34,102 nt of DNA, taken from the IMG/VR virus record IMGVR_UViG_3300028829_000396, positions 1 to 34,102 of that record; one strand, written 5' to 3'. The notes beneath the pieces were generated by a model. That model saw only the letters and a list, made by a program, of their open reading frames with translations, was not told the origin of the DNA and searched no databases. This document shows, piece after piece, positions 6,918 through 12,470 of the stretch (the stretch's first letter is position 1; every line of letters starts with the position of its first letter). The stretch is from a virus. A program made the translations under genes and the position numbers.

Positions 6918-7200
6918 GAGTTGATTCTTTCTCTAAACTTTGTAATGCTCCTTTAACTTTAGCTTTATCTACATCAAATTTTTTGAACATAGATTTCATC
7001 TTAGTTAAATAATGTATTGCATCTAAAAGTTCTTCAATCGTTTCATTTACCCACTCATCCATTGGTCTGTTATTAGCTTCCATAGTTTTACCAAACTTTT
7101 CCATACCTTGTACGTGTCGTTTAACTATTAGCTCAACAACATTATTTACAATAGGATCATTTGTTATACTACTTGGATCTATATCTGGATTTACTGCCAT
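6895..7200 (-). CDS. MazG-like nucleotide pyrophosphohydrolase-type protein
   Basis: The protein has 101 residues. The segment RHVQGMEKFGKTMEANN, then WVNETIEELLDAIHYLTKM, resembles the all-alpha NTP pyrophosphatase (MazG/dUTPase-like) fold as found in many marine phages: a helix with an EE-x-x-D motif (E54, E55, D58) that would bind magnesium. Only one of the usual acidic clusters is obvious, so activity is uncertain. Such enzymes are thought to adjust the nucleotide pool or ppGpp. A clean AAGGAC ribosome site precedes the ATG. Confidence 0.6.
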   Translation of the reverse strand: MAVNPDIDPSSITNDPIVNNVVELIVKRHVQGMEKFGKTMEANNRPMDEWVNETIEELLDAIHYLTKMKSMFKKFDVDKAKVKGALQSLEKESTHENKEAS

Positions 7201-7201
7201 A

Positions 7202-7432
7202 TTATTTGTCCTTTTTTTTAATTATTATCTCTGCGTTTAGTGCTTCTGCCCAACAACAGAACAACCAACCACTAGGTTTTCTTATACCACACTCCCACTT
7301 TGAAACAAGACCCTTAGCTACTCCTAGAATTTCATCCATTTCTAATTGAGAAATAGATTTTTCTTTACGCAATTTTACAAATTGAGGGATTACTTGATTG
7401 TGAAATTGTAAACCTAATGCTTTATTTGACAT
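7202..7432 (-). CDS. XRE-family helix-turn-helix regulator
   Basis: I choose the ATG at 7432 (76 residues, starting MSNKALGLQF). A longer frame from a TTG at 7468 would use the promoter-like TTGACA itself as the start. The HTH is at about 20-55: FVKLRKEKSISQLEMDEILG, then VAKGLVSKWECGIRKPS. It would bind an operator as a dimer. There is no clear ribosome site, and the predicted +1 lies near 7434, so the message may be nearly leaderless, as for some phage repressors. It is adjacent to a second XRE gene (7515-7787), giving a repressor-pair layout. Confidence 0.75.
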   Translation of the reverse strand: MSNKALGLQFHNQVIPQFVKLRKEKSISQLEMDEILGVAKGLVSKWECGIRKPSGWLFCCWAEALNAEIIIKKKDK

Positions 7433-7440
7433 ATCTACTA

Positions 7441-7468
7441 GATATATAAATATTTCGGTAGCTGTCAA
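7441..7468 (-). promoter_or_regulatory. Putative leftward promoter TTGACA-16-TATATC
   Basis: On the - strand an exact TTGACA (7463-7468) is followed after 16 bases by TATATC (7441-7446). The GCTACCGAAATA box lies between them. The site sits in a gap just below a hairpin at 7476-7504 and just before the XRE gene, so it should start a new leftward transcript. Confidence 0.5.
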
Positions 7469-7475
7469 CTATATA

Positions 7476-7504
7476 TGGTGGGAAGGGGGAAATCCAACCC
7501 ACCA
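7476..7504 (-). terminator. GC-rich hairpin at an operon boundary
   Basis: TGGTGGG (7476-7482) pairs with CCCACCA (7498-7504) around a 15-base loop. It follows the stop of the XRE gene at 7515 and precedes the promoter at 7441-7468. No T-run follows in the leftward direction, so it may be a weak or factor-dependent terminator or an operator. Confidence 0.35.
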
Positions 7505-7514
7505 ACCACAGAGG

Positions 7515-7787
7515 TTATATGCTATGTGATTCTTCTTTTGCTACTGCTTGATTAAGTTCGGCAGCAGGTAAAAACTCTAAGATTGAAGTATCAAAGTAAT
7601 TTGCAATCTTTATTAAATTATGAATTGGTACAGCATTTGTAGCTTTTTCATACTTTTGAATTTGTTGAAATGAAACAGAACAAACTTTAGCAAGTTCTGA
7701 TTGTGTAACTAATTTATAGGATCTACCTATACCAGCTACACGTCTTCTTTTTATTTGTGTACCAATGTGTTGATAAATGTTTTCCAT
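7515..7787 (-). CDS. XRE-family helix-turn-helix regulator (alphaproteobacterial style)
   Basis: The protein has 90 residues. The HTH is clear at about 28-55: TQSELAKVCSVSFQQIQKYE, followed by helix VPIHNLIKIANYF. The phrase SFQQIQKYEK is very common in XRE proteins of Alphaproteobacteria, which is one of the better clues to the host class. The start follows GGAAACGTATA and overlaps the upstream stop as TAATG. Together with the neighbouring XRE gene it probably controls the timing of the leftward arm. With no integrase seen, a lysogeny role is not supported. Confidence 0.85.
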   Translation of the reverse strand: MENIYQHIGTQIKRRRVAGIGRSYKLVTQSELAKVCSVSFQQIQKYEKATNAVPIHNLIKIANYFDTSILEFLPAAELNQAVAKEESHSI

Positions 7788-8095
7788 TATACGTTTCCTT
7801 TCCTTCTACTTGCTTCTAATGATCTCCATACTTCTATGTTCATTTCAGCAGTTCTTCGTTTATTTCTAAGATTTAACAATTGTACATTTAAATTATGAAT
7901 CTTGTTTATATGGTTTTTATAAACTGCAGACGCATAAAATCTTTCGGTAGCTTTAGCTACTGATTCTTCGGTAGCTGAAATATAAGCACCTTTAATATGC
8001 TTTAGCATATCGTCACCATACGAAACCTCTGCTTGTGTTTTAGCAAAGGCTTCATCTGTTGAAGCGAGATACTGTAAGTACTCGTCTATCTTCAT
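7787..8095 (-). CDS. Helical protein, unknown function
   Basis: The protein has 102 residues, largely charged helix, with a likely coiled coil at about 55-100 (HINKIHNLNVQLLNLRNKRR). Two copies of the TTCGGTAGC motif lie inside it, both read on the - strand as Ala-Thr-Glu codons. It is coupled on both sides through one-base overlaps. No family is recognised. Confidence 0.65.
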   Translation of the reverse strand: MKIDEYLQYLASTDEAFAKTQAEVSYGDDMLKHIKGAYISATEESVAKATERFYASAVYKNHINKIHNLNVQLLNLRNKRRTAEMNIEVWRSLEASRRKGNV

Positions 8096-8688
8096 TATTT
8101 ACTTTCTATTTGTAGAAATCCTTTAGGTGCTGCTACTGGTATACCAGAAGATTGAAATACTTGACCTAAATAATTCCAAGTTTCTTTTATATTGCTACCA
8201 GAATATAACACATTTTGAGCTTGTTCTTCAAGCAAATCTAAATCGTGTTTTACTTTAAACTTTGGTAGTTTTTCTACGGCTTTCTTTGTTTCTTGTTTAC
8301 AAGCTGTAGATAATACACTTTCAACATCATCAAAATCTTTTATGTCTATTTGCATTGTTTGTTTATAACCATCTTGCCATCCTCTAATAGATGACCAAGA
8401 TTGTATTTTATCTTGTAGCTCTCTTTTCTTAGTTTGTCTAATTGCACTTAATTTAGACTCATAAGATTCTTTTTGTTCTTGAAACTTTACAAGTTTTTGA
8501 TCAGCTTCTTTAAACGCTTTTATTTGAGCTTTAATACCTAATCTATCAACAAACTTTTTATAATTTTTATCAGTTTGTTTTTGAGTAGTAGATTCTATAT
8601 CTGACTCAATAGTTTGTCTTCTATCTCTAAACTTACTTTTTATAAGTGTATCAAGATGAAGTAGTTCATTACTTCTTATTGGTTTCAT
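8095..8688 (-). CDS. Coiled-coil protein, unknown function
   Basis: The protein has 197 residues and is very rich in Lys, Glu and Gln. Long helical stretches at about 10-45 and 60-100 (AFKEADQKLVKFQEQKESYE) look like coiled coil. A second helical region covers about 120-165. The C-terminal 30 residues look folded (SGIPVAAPKGFLQI). No domain is recognised. The AAAGGAAAAAT ribosome site before the ATG is good. Confidence 0.65.
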   Translation of the reverse strand: MKPIRSNELLHLDTLIKSKFRDRRQTIESDIESTTQKQTDKNYKKFVDRLGIKAQIKAFKEADQKLVKFQEQKESYESKLSAIRQTKKRELQDKIQSWSSIRGWQDGYKQTMQIDIKDFDDVESVLSTACKQETKKAVEKLPKFKVKHDLDLLEEQAQNVLYSGSNIKETWNYLGQVFQSSGIPVAAPKGFLQIESK

Positions 8689-8706
8689 ATTTTTCCTTTG
8701 TTATTG

Positions 8707-9150
8707 TTATGCTACGTCTTTTCCAAATATATCTCTACAAGGATCCTTGTATATATTTCCAGAATTACTGCTTGGTTCTTCTGTTGTATGATAACCATCA
8801 TCATCATATTCACCAGTTTCTGTATTTACAGTAATAGTACCACTGCAAGAATAATCTCCTGCAAAACTGTACCATTGATTAAGTCTTCCTTGATCTCCAT
8901 ACACAGATCCTAAAAAGTCTTCATCACTATAGTCTTCGTCATCTGATAAATTTAAAACTTTAGTCCAATCTACAGTACAAGGAACTGTTTTTGTTAATTT
9001 AGCAACAGTGCCTTCTGTTTCTTGTTTAAAGAAATTAACTTCTTCAAATGATCCATCATCACCACCACCAGAATATGAGATTTCTAGTTTTGTAATACCA
9101 GCTTTATTTAAAGCTTTAATTACATCTGTTATTTTTCGTTCTTCACTCAT
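8707..9150 (-). CDS. Acidic protein, DUF6878-like
   Basis: The protein has 147 residues and is strongly acidic (DDEDYSDEDF). The N terminus, VIKALNKAGITKLEISYSGG then GDDGSFEEV, resembles a small phage and plasmid domain I know as DUF6878. The C-terminal third is rich in Gly, Ser and Asp and looks flexible. An acidic surface could mimic DNA, as anti-restriction proteins do, but nothing proves this. It overlaps the upstream gene as ATGA. Confidence 0.6.
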   Translation of the reverse strand: MSEERKITDVIKALNKAGITKLEISYSGGGDDGSFEEVNFFKQETEGTVAKLTKTVPCTVDWTKVLNLSDDEDYSDEDFLGSVYGDQGRLNQWYSFAGDYSCSGTITVNTETGEYDDDGYHTTEEPSSNSGNIYKDPCRDIFGKDVA

Positions 9151-9479
9151 AGTTTATGTTGTCCTTTCATCATCCATTTAGTTGCTTTGATTTGAATTGC
9201 CCAATCTTGAAAACTAGGAATCCATCCTAGATCTTCTTTGATATGTCTTTCGGCAATTAATCTGACAGGAACTTTTTTACCATCAGAATTTGTTATTGTT
9301 ACACCAAACTCTTTTTCGGCAGCAAAACAACCTTCAGCGTGATGTCGTAATGCTCTATGAGTAAAATGTGCTACAATCTTTTTTGATTCGTCAAACCAGT
9401 TATGTATGGCTTGGTAATCTTCTGGTTTACCACCCCATTTTTTAACTGATGATAACGAATGATAATAACAGTTAGACAT
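9147..9479 (-). CDS. Conserved phage protein, DUF6915-like
   Basis: The protein has 110 residues with a histidine-rich pattern: CYYHSLSSVKKWGG, DYQAIHNWFDESK, FTHRALRHHAEGCF and FGVTITNSDGKKVPVR. This closely matches a conserved family found in bacteria and phages that I recall as DUF6915. The several His, Asp and Glu residues could form a metal site, but no reaction is known to me. A GAAAGG ribosome site precedes it and it is coupled to neighbours on both sides. Confidence 0.7.
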   Translation of the reverse strand: MSNCYYHSLSSVKKWGGKPEDYQAIHNWFDESKKIVAHFTHRALRHHAEGCFAAEKEFGVTITNSDGKKVPVRLIAERHIKEDLGWIPSFQDWAIQIKATKWMMKGQHKL

Positions 9480-9703
9480 TAGTTTACCTTTCGTTTCATT
9501 AAATCATCAAATGCTTTGACAATTTCTTTATCATTTTTCATTTTGTTAAATGCTCTTATTAAATGAACAATATCCATATCTGCTATAGGAACGTGTTCAG
9601 CTTTAGATTCCGAATAATATGTTTCGTTAATCTGATCTTGCATATCACAAGGTATAGTTCTACCTGTTGCTTTACAGATCTTTAGTAGAGTCTTTATGTT
9701 CAT
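9479..9703 (-). CDS. Small protein, unknown function
   Basis: The protein has 74 residues and looks helical, with a basic end (FDDLMKRKVN). No motif is recognised. The start follows GAAAGGTAAAAG, and the gene overlaps the upstream gene by 32 bases and the downstream gene by one base (TAATG), so it is clearly part of the leftward operon. Confidence 0.6.
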   Translation of the reverse strand: MNIKTLLKICKATGRTIPCDMQDQINETYYSESKAEHVPIADMDIVHLIRAFNKMKNDKEIVKAFDDLMKRKVN

Positions 9704-10013
9704 CTTTTACCTTTCTTATTATAGCTGCATGACCTACAATTTTATCGCCTGGCAATGACTGTCTATTAGTTCTCTTTTGCCATTCAAACCAAGCTATTGT
9801 AGCTCTTTTGTTTGGATAAGATAAATTGTTATGTTTACCTTCTTCATCTATATACATTTCAAATGATTTTTTAGATACTTCTGGATTATATCCTTTAGTT
9901 ATTTCTATTAAACTACATCCGATTAATTTATATAAATCATCAAATGTAGGTTTGTGTTTAAAAACGTAAAAGTTTTCATCACCATTATCTTTCCATAGTA
10001 TTACGTTATACAT
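9672..10013 (-). CDS. DUF3846-like small protein
   Basis: I choose the ATG at 10013 (113 residues, starting MYNVILWKDNG) because GAAGGA lies ten bases upstream; two ATGs at 10019 and 10022 are too close to it. The pattern SLIEITKGYN, MYIDEEGKHNNLSYPNKRAT and GDKIVGHAAII resembles the DUF3846 family, where an EEG motif is followed by a conserved N, an A and a G-x-A near the end. The function of that family is unknown to me. The gene overlaps both neighbours. Confidence 0.55.
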   Translation of the reverse strand: MYNVILWKDNGDENFYVFKHKPTFDDLYKLIGCSLIEITKGYNPEVSKKSFEMYIDEEGKHNNLSYPNKRATIAWFEWQKRTNRQSLPGDKIVGHAAIIRKVKDEHKDSTKDL

Positions 10014-10221
10014 TGTCATCATTTCCTTCTGCTTTATCTAAATAATCCATTACTATTGATTTAACTAAAGTAGCTTTGTAAAGATTATGTTTAATACAAT
10101 AATTATGTAATCTATTGTAATTATCTTCACCTAAAGATAACCCAAACATTCCATACTTTTTTGTATTTGAATTTCTTTTTGTTCTTTTAGTTACACTTGT
10201 TAATAGTTCTTCTTCAGTCAT
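10006..10221 (-). CDS. Ribbon-helix-helix-type DNA-binding protein
   Basis: The protein has 71 residues. A basic N terminus (KRTKRNSNTKKY) leads to a strand GMFGLSL, then two helices (EDNYNRLHNYCIKHN and KATLVKSIVMDYLDKA). This beta-alpha-alpha layout is that of Arc/CopG repressors. It would act as a dimer on an operator, perhaps on this operon or the promoter-like region at 10420-10530. The ribosome site CAAAGGAAAAA is good. Confidence 0.65.
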   Translation of the reverse strand: MTEEELLTSVTKRTKRNSNTKKYGMFGLSLGEDNYNRLHNYCIKHNLYKATLVKSIVMDYLDKAEGNDDNV

Positions 10222-10420
10222 TTTTTTCCTTTGTTTTTGTTTTTGCTAATTTTAATATTGAAATTATTATATCTACAGCTGCACCTATTAAATATAATAG
10301 CCATATTAAGCCACTTATTATGCCAACAAATATAAATTTCCAAAATTTAAAAAACTTCGGTATCATAGCCATTGTATTTGTGCGTAGACTCTCTATCTGA
10401 GATTTGATAACGGACATCAT
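10214..10420 (-). CDS. Small membrane protein
   Basis: I choose the ATG at 10420 (68 residues, starting MMSVIKSQIESL), which follows GAAAGGTATATT; an in-frame ATG at 10516 would put the start inside a strongly folded region. Residues about 25-58 are hydrophobic (IFVGIISGLIWLLYLIGAAV then IIISIL) and could span the membrane once or twice. A Lys-rich tail follows. It could be an early membrane-active protein or a second holin. It overlaps the RHH gene by eight bases. Confidence 0.55.
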   Translation of the reverse strand: MMSVIKSQIESLRTNTMAMIPKFFKFWKFIFVGIISGLIWLLYLIGAAVDIIISILKLAKTKTKEKND

Positions 10421-10590
10421 AATATACCTTTCATAGTTATATTTTTTCTTTCTAATTGTTATATAGCTCTCTCTTACGAGGGAGCTTTGTGCGTTGCTTA
10501 TATCCCCACAGTGCAACGCAACTGTGTGTTTATGTAAGTATGTCAGGGAGGGATTAGATGACTAACCACTAAAACATACCACCTAGGATT
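10421..10590. other. Folded intergenic region with nested hairpins
   Basis: This 170-base gap holds no gene. It contains hairpin AGCTCTCTC/GAGGGAGCT (10465-10486, one G-T pair), the box TTGTGCGTTGCTTATA (10487-10502) and hairpin CACAGT/ACTGTG (10507-10526). The 8-base loop of the last, GCAACGCA, is the exact complement of TGCGTTGC at 10490-10497, so a pseudoknot or switch is possible. Leftward transcription of the membrane-protein gene may start here. Confidence 0.5.
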
Positions 10591-10767
10591 CTATAAATCG
10601 TATAAAGCTATTATGTTTTTAATCTTTTTATGCAATGTGTATGCATCTATATCTTTAGTATCTTTATAAGCTAAAGCTTCTTGTTCTAGCATATACTGAC
10701 GTATAACTTTTTCTAAAACAATAATGTCTTTAATACTTAGCTTGATACTGAGAAACTTTGTAATCAT
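10591..10767 (-). CDS. Small helical protein, unknown function
   Basis: I choose the ATG at 10767 (58 residues), which has GAGGA eight bases upstream; an in-frame ATG at 10800 lies deeper inside the upstream gene. The protein is helical and mixed in charge (KDIIVLEKVIRQYMLEQEA). No family is recognised. It overlaps the upstream gene by 38 bases. A 170-base folded gap separates it from the next leftward gene. Confidence 0.5.
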   Translation of the reverse strand: MITKFLSIKLSIKDIIVLEKVIRQYMLEQEALAYKDTKDIDAYTLHKKIKNIIALYDL

Positions 10768-10933
10768 ATCTAGCTTCCTCTGCTTTATCTTTATATTCAT
10801 CTATCTCTGATGGAGATTGAATACCAAGAGCAGTTATACCAGACAGATATTCATCCCATTCTATTTTACATTCTGCATAATTGAATAGCAGTGTATCTAG
10901 ATTTTCTTGTCTAAGTTTTTTGTTTGTTCCCAT
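10730..10933 (-). CDS. Small acidic helical protein, unknown function
   Basis: The protein has 67 residues, with Glu- and Asp-rich helices (FNYAECKIEWDEYLSGI, EIDEYKDKAEEARYDYK). No motif is recognised. The ATG follows GAAAGGATGAACAA and the gene overlaps both neighbours, as usual in this operon. Confidence 0.55.
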   Translation of the reverse strand: MGTNKKLRQENLDTLLFNYAECKIEWDEYLSGITALGIQSPSEIDEYKDKAEEARYDYKVSQYQAKY

Positions 10934-11076
10934 TTGTTCATCCTTTCAGTACGTTGATTGTCTAATTCGATACGGATGTTTTGATTAATTTGATTTATCA
11001 TATCAATATTGTCTTTAGCCAATGTGATACCATACCCTATCATTATTGCAATTATTACTAACATTATAAATGACAT
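10897..11076 (-). CDS. Small membrane-anchored protein
   Basis: I choose the ATG at 11076 (59 residues, MSFIMLVIIAIMIGYGI), one base after the upstream stop and after GGTGGAAATA; an in-frame ATG at 11121 would lie inside the upstream gene. Residues 2-18 form a membrane span. The rest is a hydrophilic helix (MINQINQNIRIELDNQ) ending in Lys residues. The shape is that of a small anchored coiled coil. Function unknown. Confidence 0.55.
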   Translation of the reverse strand: MSFIMLVIIAIMIGYGITLAKDNIDMINQINQNIRIELDNQRTERMNKWEQTKNLDKKI

Positions 11077-11077
11077 A

Positions 11078-11275
11078 TTATTTCCACCATGTTTGATTGT
11101 TACTAGATTGTTCTCTTTCAACCTTAACTACTTTGTAAGGTAAGTGAACAGTTTTAGGCATATACTTTGCAACAGCAAAACATAAACCTAATGTTATTCT
11201 TATTGGTAACATTATAGCAAACCAAATCCATTTGGCAGCTACATTCATTAACCAGTCTTGTAGTTTATTCAACAT
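11078..11275 (-). CDS. Small membrane protein, unknown function
   Basis: The protein has 65 residues. An amphipathic N terminus (LNKLQDWLMNVAAKW) and a hydrophobic stretch (IWFAIMLPIRITLGLCFAVA, about 17-36) suggest a membrane protein, followed by a basic tail. AAAGGAAAACA precedes the ATG. It overlaps the upstream gene by 11 bases. It belongs to a run of small membrane proteins (10214-11275) that may act early at the cell envelope. Confidence 0.55.
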   Translation of the reverse strand: MLNKLQDWLMNVAAKWIWFAIMLPIRITLGLCFAVAKYMPKTVHLPYKVVKVEREQSSNNQTWWK

Positions 11276-11459
11276 TGTTTTCCTTTCTATTAGTTATTAA
11301 TTCTTTTTCTGCAGCATCATATAATGCACCTTCTTGCTTTGCTAATTCATTTAACATTCTATAAGCTTGAGTATCTTGTAGATTGTGTGCATTTAACAAT
11401 AACAAAGCTTGTATTACTGCATTATGATACTGACTTATTAAGTCTATAGTGTTTCTCAT
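11265..11459 (-). CDS. Small helical protein, unknown function
   Basis: I choose the ATG at 11459 (64 residues, starting MRNTIDLISQY) because AAAGGA lies just upstream; the in-frame ATG at 11471 is inside that ribosome site. The sequence is helical and Leu/Ala-rich (NAVIQALLLLNAHN, YDAAEKELI). No family is recognised. It is the first gene after the terminator at 11542-11576, so it probably starts a transcript from the GCTGCCGAGATA box at 11482-11493. Confidence 0.55.
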   Translation of the reverse strand: MRNTIDLISQYHNAVIQALLLLNAHNLQDTQAYRMLNELAKQEGALYDAAEKELITNRKENNVE

Positions 11460-11473
11460 TTTTCCTTTCATTA

Positions 11474-11496
11474 GTTTTATTTATCTCGGCAGCAAC
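11474..11496 (-). promoter_or_regulatory. Putative leftward promoter or operator (GCTGCCGAGATA box)
   Basis: On the - strand GTTGCTGCCGAGATAAATAAAAC lies about 15-37 bases before the gene starting at 11459. The same core occurs before the genes starting at 4397 and 7432. A promoter is expected here because a terminator at 11542-11576 ends the upstream transcript. The box overlaps a stem of the rightward terminator-like hairpin. Confidence 0.35.
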
Positions 11497-11528
11497 TCCA
11501 GTGAGTTACAACGCCGATCATTTTTTTT
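11486..11528 (+). terminator. Rightward-facing terminator-like hairpin inside the leftward arm
   Basis: TCGGC (11486-11490) pairs with GCCGA (11513-11517), and inside it AACTC pairs with GAGTT around a CAGT loop. Three bases later a run of eight T follows on the + strand (11521-11528). This would stop rightward transcripts, although all genes here point left. Confidence 0.5.
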
Positions 11529-11541
11529 GGTCTTGAACGAT

Positions 11542-11576
11542 AAAAAAAACCCAGCAACCTGCTTTTGATCGCTGGG
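11542..11576 (-). terminator. Rho-independent terminator for the gene at 11592-12092
   Basis: Reading leftward, CCCAGC (11576-11571) pairs with GCTGGG (11555-11550) around a 15-base loop and is followed by eight T residues (A-run 11542-11549 on the + strand). It sits just downstream of the stop at 11592 and ends the first leftward transcript. Confidence 0.8.
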
Positions 11577-11591
11577 CTTAATAATTAGAAA

Positions 11592-12092
11592 CTATTTCTT
11601 CATAGCTTCTTTAAGTCTAGCCAGATTGTATTCTTTCATCTGTGCTTGTTTTGTTACATCTTTTCCAGATGACTTAGCTCTTGGCATAAACTTTTTACCA
11701 AACGCTACCTCATATGTCAGAAGTAACTCATTAACTATCATCTCTGCTCTTTTGATGTTTAGATCTTGAGCATCTCGTCTGAATATTAGCTTATCTACAT
11801 TCAGCATAGAAATCTCAGTACCTACATCTTCTCTCATAGCATTCTTCATAAGATCTCTTGTCTTATCAGAACTAGCTATACATTGATCAAGATGTCTTTG
11901 AAAGCAACCGATTATACTATTAGCATTCCATTCTGCTAACATAGCCCAATCTTTCTGCTCTGCAAATGGCGTAATTACATTTTCAAAAAATGCTTTTACA
12001 CCAACTTTTATATCAACGGAATCCAATACTGTATCCATTGAATCTAATCTGCTGTCACTATAATCAGCAGTATCTACTTCACTAGCTAACAT
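11592..12092 (-). CDS. First larger protein of the leftward arm, unknown function
   Basis: The protein has 166 residues. The N terminus is acidic (EVDTADYSDSRLDSMDTVLD). The middle is helical with two Cys (GCFQRHLDQCIASS), and the C-terminal quarter is basic (FGKKFMPRAKSSGKDVTKQ). No domain is recognised. It starts with a perfect AAGGAG-ATAT-ATG site inside the end of the small upstream gene and ends at its own terminator, so it is made as a short, separate early transcript. High early expression is likely. A host-takeover or DNA-binding role is only a guess. Confidence 0.7.
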   Translation of the reverse strand: MLASEVDTADYSDSRLDSMDTVLDSVDIKVGVKAFFENVITPFAEQKDWAMLAEWNANSIIGCFQRHLDQCIASSDKTRDLMKNAMREDVGTEISMLNVDKLIFRRDAQDLNIKRAEMIVNELLLTYEVAFGKKFMPRAKSSGKDVTKQAQMKEYNLARLKEAMKK

Positions 12093-12249
12093 ATATCTCC
12101 TTGGTTAGTTGATTTATCTCACTGTCTAATTCGATAACCTTATCATGATTACCTTTTACAACAGCTTCTTCTCTTAAACTATATAGCTCATTGACTCTTA
12201 TCTTATTACAGTCATCAACTATTAGTTCATAGTATTTTACATAGTCCAT
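12082..12249 (-). CDS. Small first leftward gene, unknown function (55 residues)
   Basis: This short gene was found by reading the gap. It has a very strong AAGGAGG ribosome site seven bases from the ATG and codes for 55 residues of charged helix (starts MDYVKYYELIVDD, ends SEINQLTKEIYVS). Its stop overlaps the next gene by 11 bases and its last codons supply that gene's AAGGAG, so both are coupled. It is the first gene of the leftward arm next to the folded control region. Helical pairs of this kind often dimerise; no family is recognised. Confidence 0.65.
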   Translation of the reverse strand: MDYVKYYELIVDDCNKIRVNELYSLREEAVVKGNHDKVIELDSEINQLTKEIYVS

Positions 12250-12305
12250 TATAACCTCCTTGTTAGATTAACTATCATCCAAGTGCCTAACGCACGGGGA
12301 CAGGG

Positions 12306-12434
12306 GGTGCAGTCATCACGAGGCAAAGCTCAATGATACAGTGCGACACAGCGCACCCGTAGGGGTATCACCTTTAGGTGAGGCGCTGATGTCCCTTGCA
12401 CTGTTCATTGAGGCAAACTCGTGATACAAGCACC
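12306..12434. ncRNA. T-shaped three-way-junction element (structured RNA or DNA, class unknown)
   Basis: Manual pairing gives about 49 base pairs in 129 bases. From the outside: GGTGC/GCACC (12306-12310 with 12430-12434); GT/AC and ATCACGAG/CTCGTGAT (12315-12322 with 12418-12425); a GCAAAG/GCAAA internal loop; a 15-bp stem (12329-12344 with 12398-12412, one bulged T); a 10-bp stem (12345-12354 with 12383-12393, one bulged A); and two tip hairpins, ACCC-GTAG-GGGT (12355-12366) and TCACC-TTTA-GGTGA (12368-12381). The two arms at the tip make a T shape like a parvovirus terminal hairpin or a three-way RNA. Strand of transcription, if any, is unknown. Confidence 0.6.
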
Positions 12435-12470
12435 GTTAACCCGTGTGTGTGGGGGGACCCATAGCAATAT

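Noticed and set aside
7433-7468. TTG start at 7468 for the XRE gene
   Set aside because: That codon is part of a TTGACA promoter-like box and the extra 12 residues are unlike XRE N termini; the ATG at 7432 is preferred.
12296-12456. G-quadruplex formed by the G-runs at 12296-12307 and 12451-12456
   Set aside because: Only three runs of suitable length are present and they are too far apart; Watson-Crick folding explains the region better.
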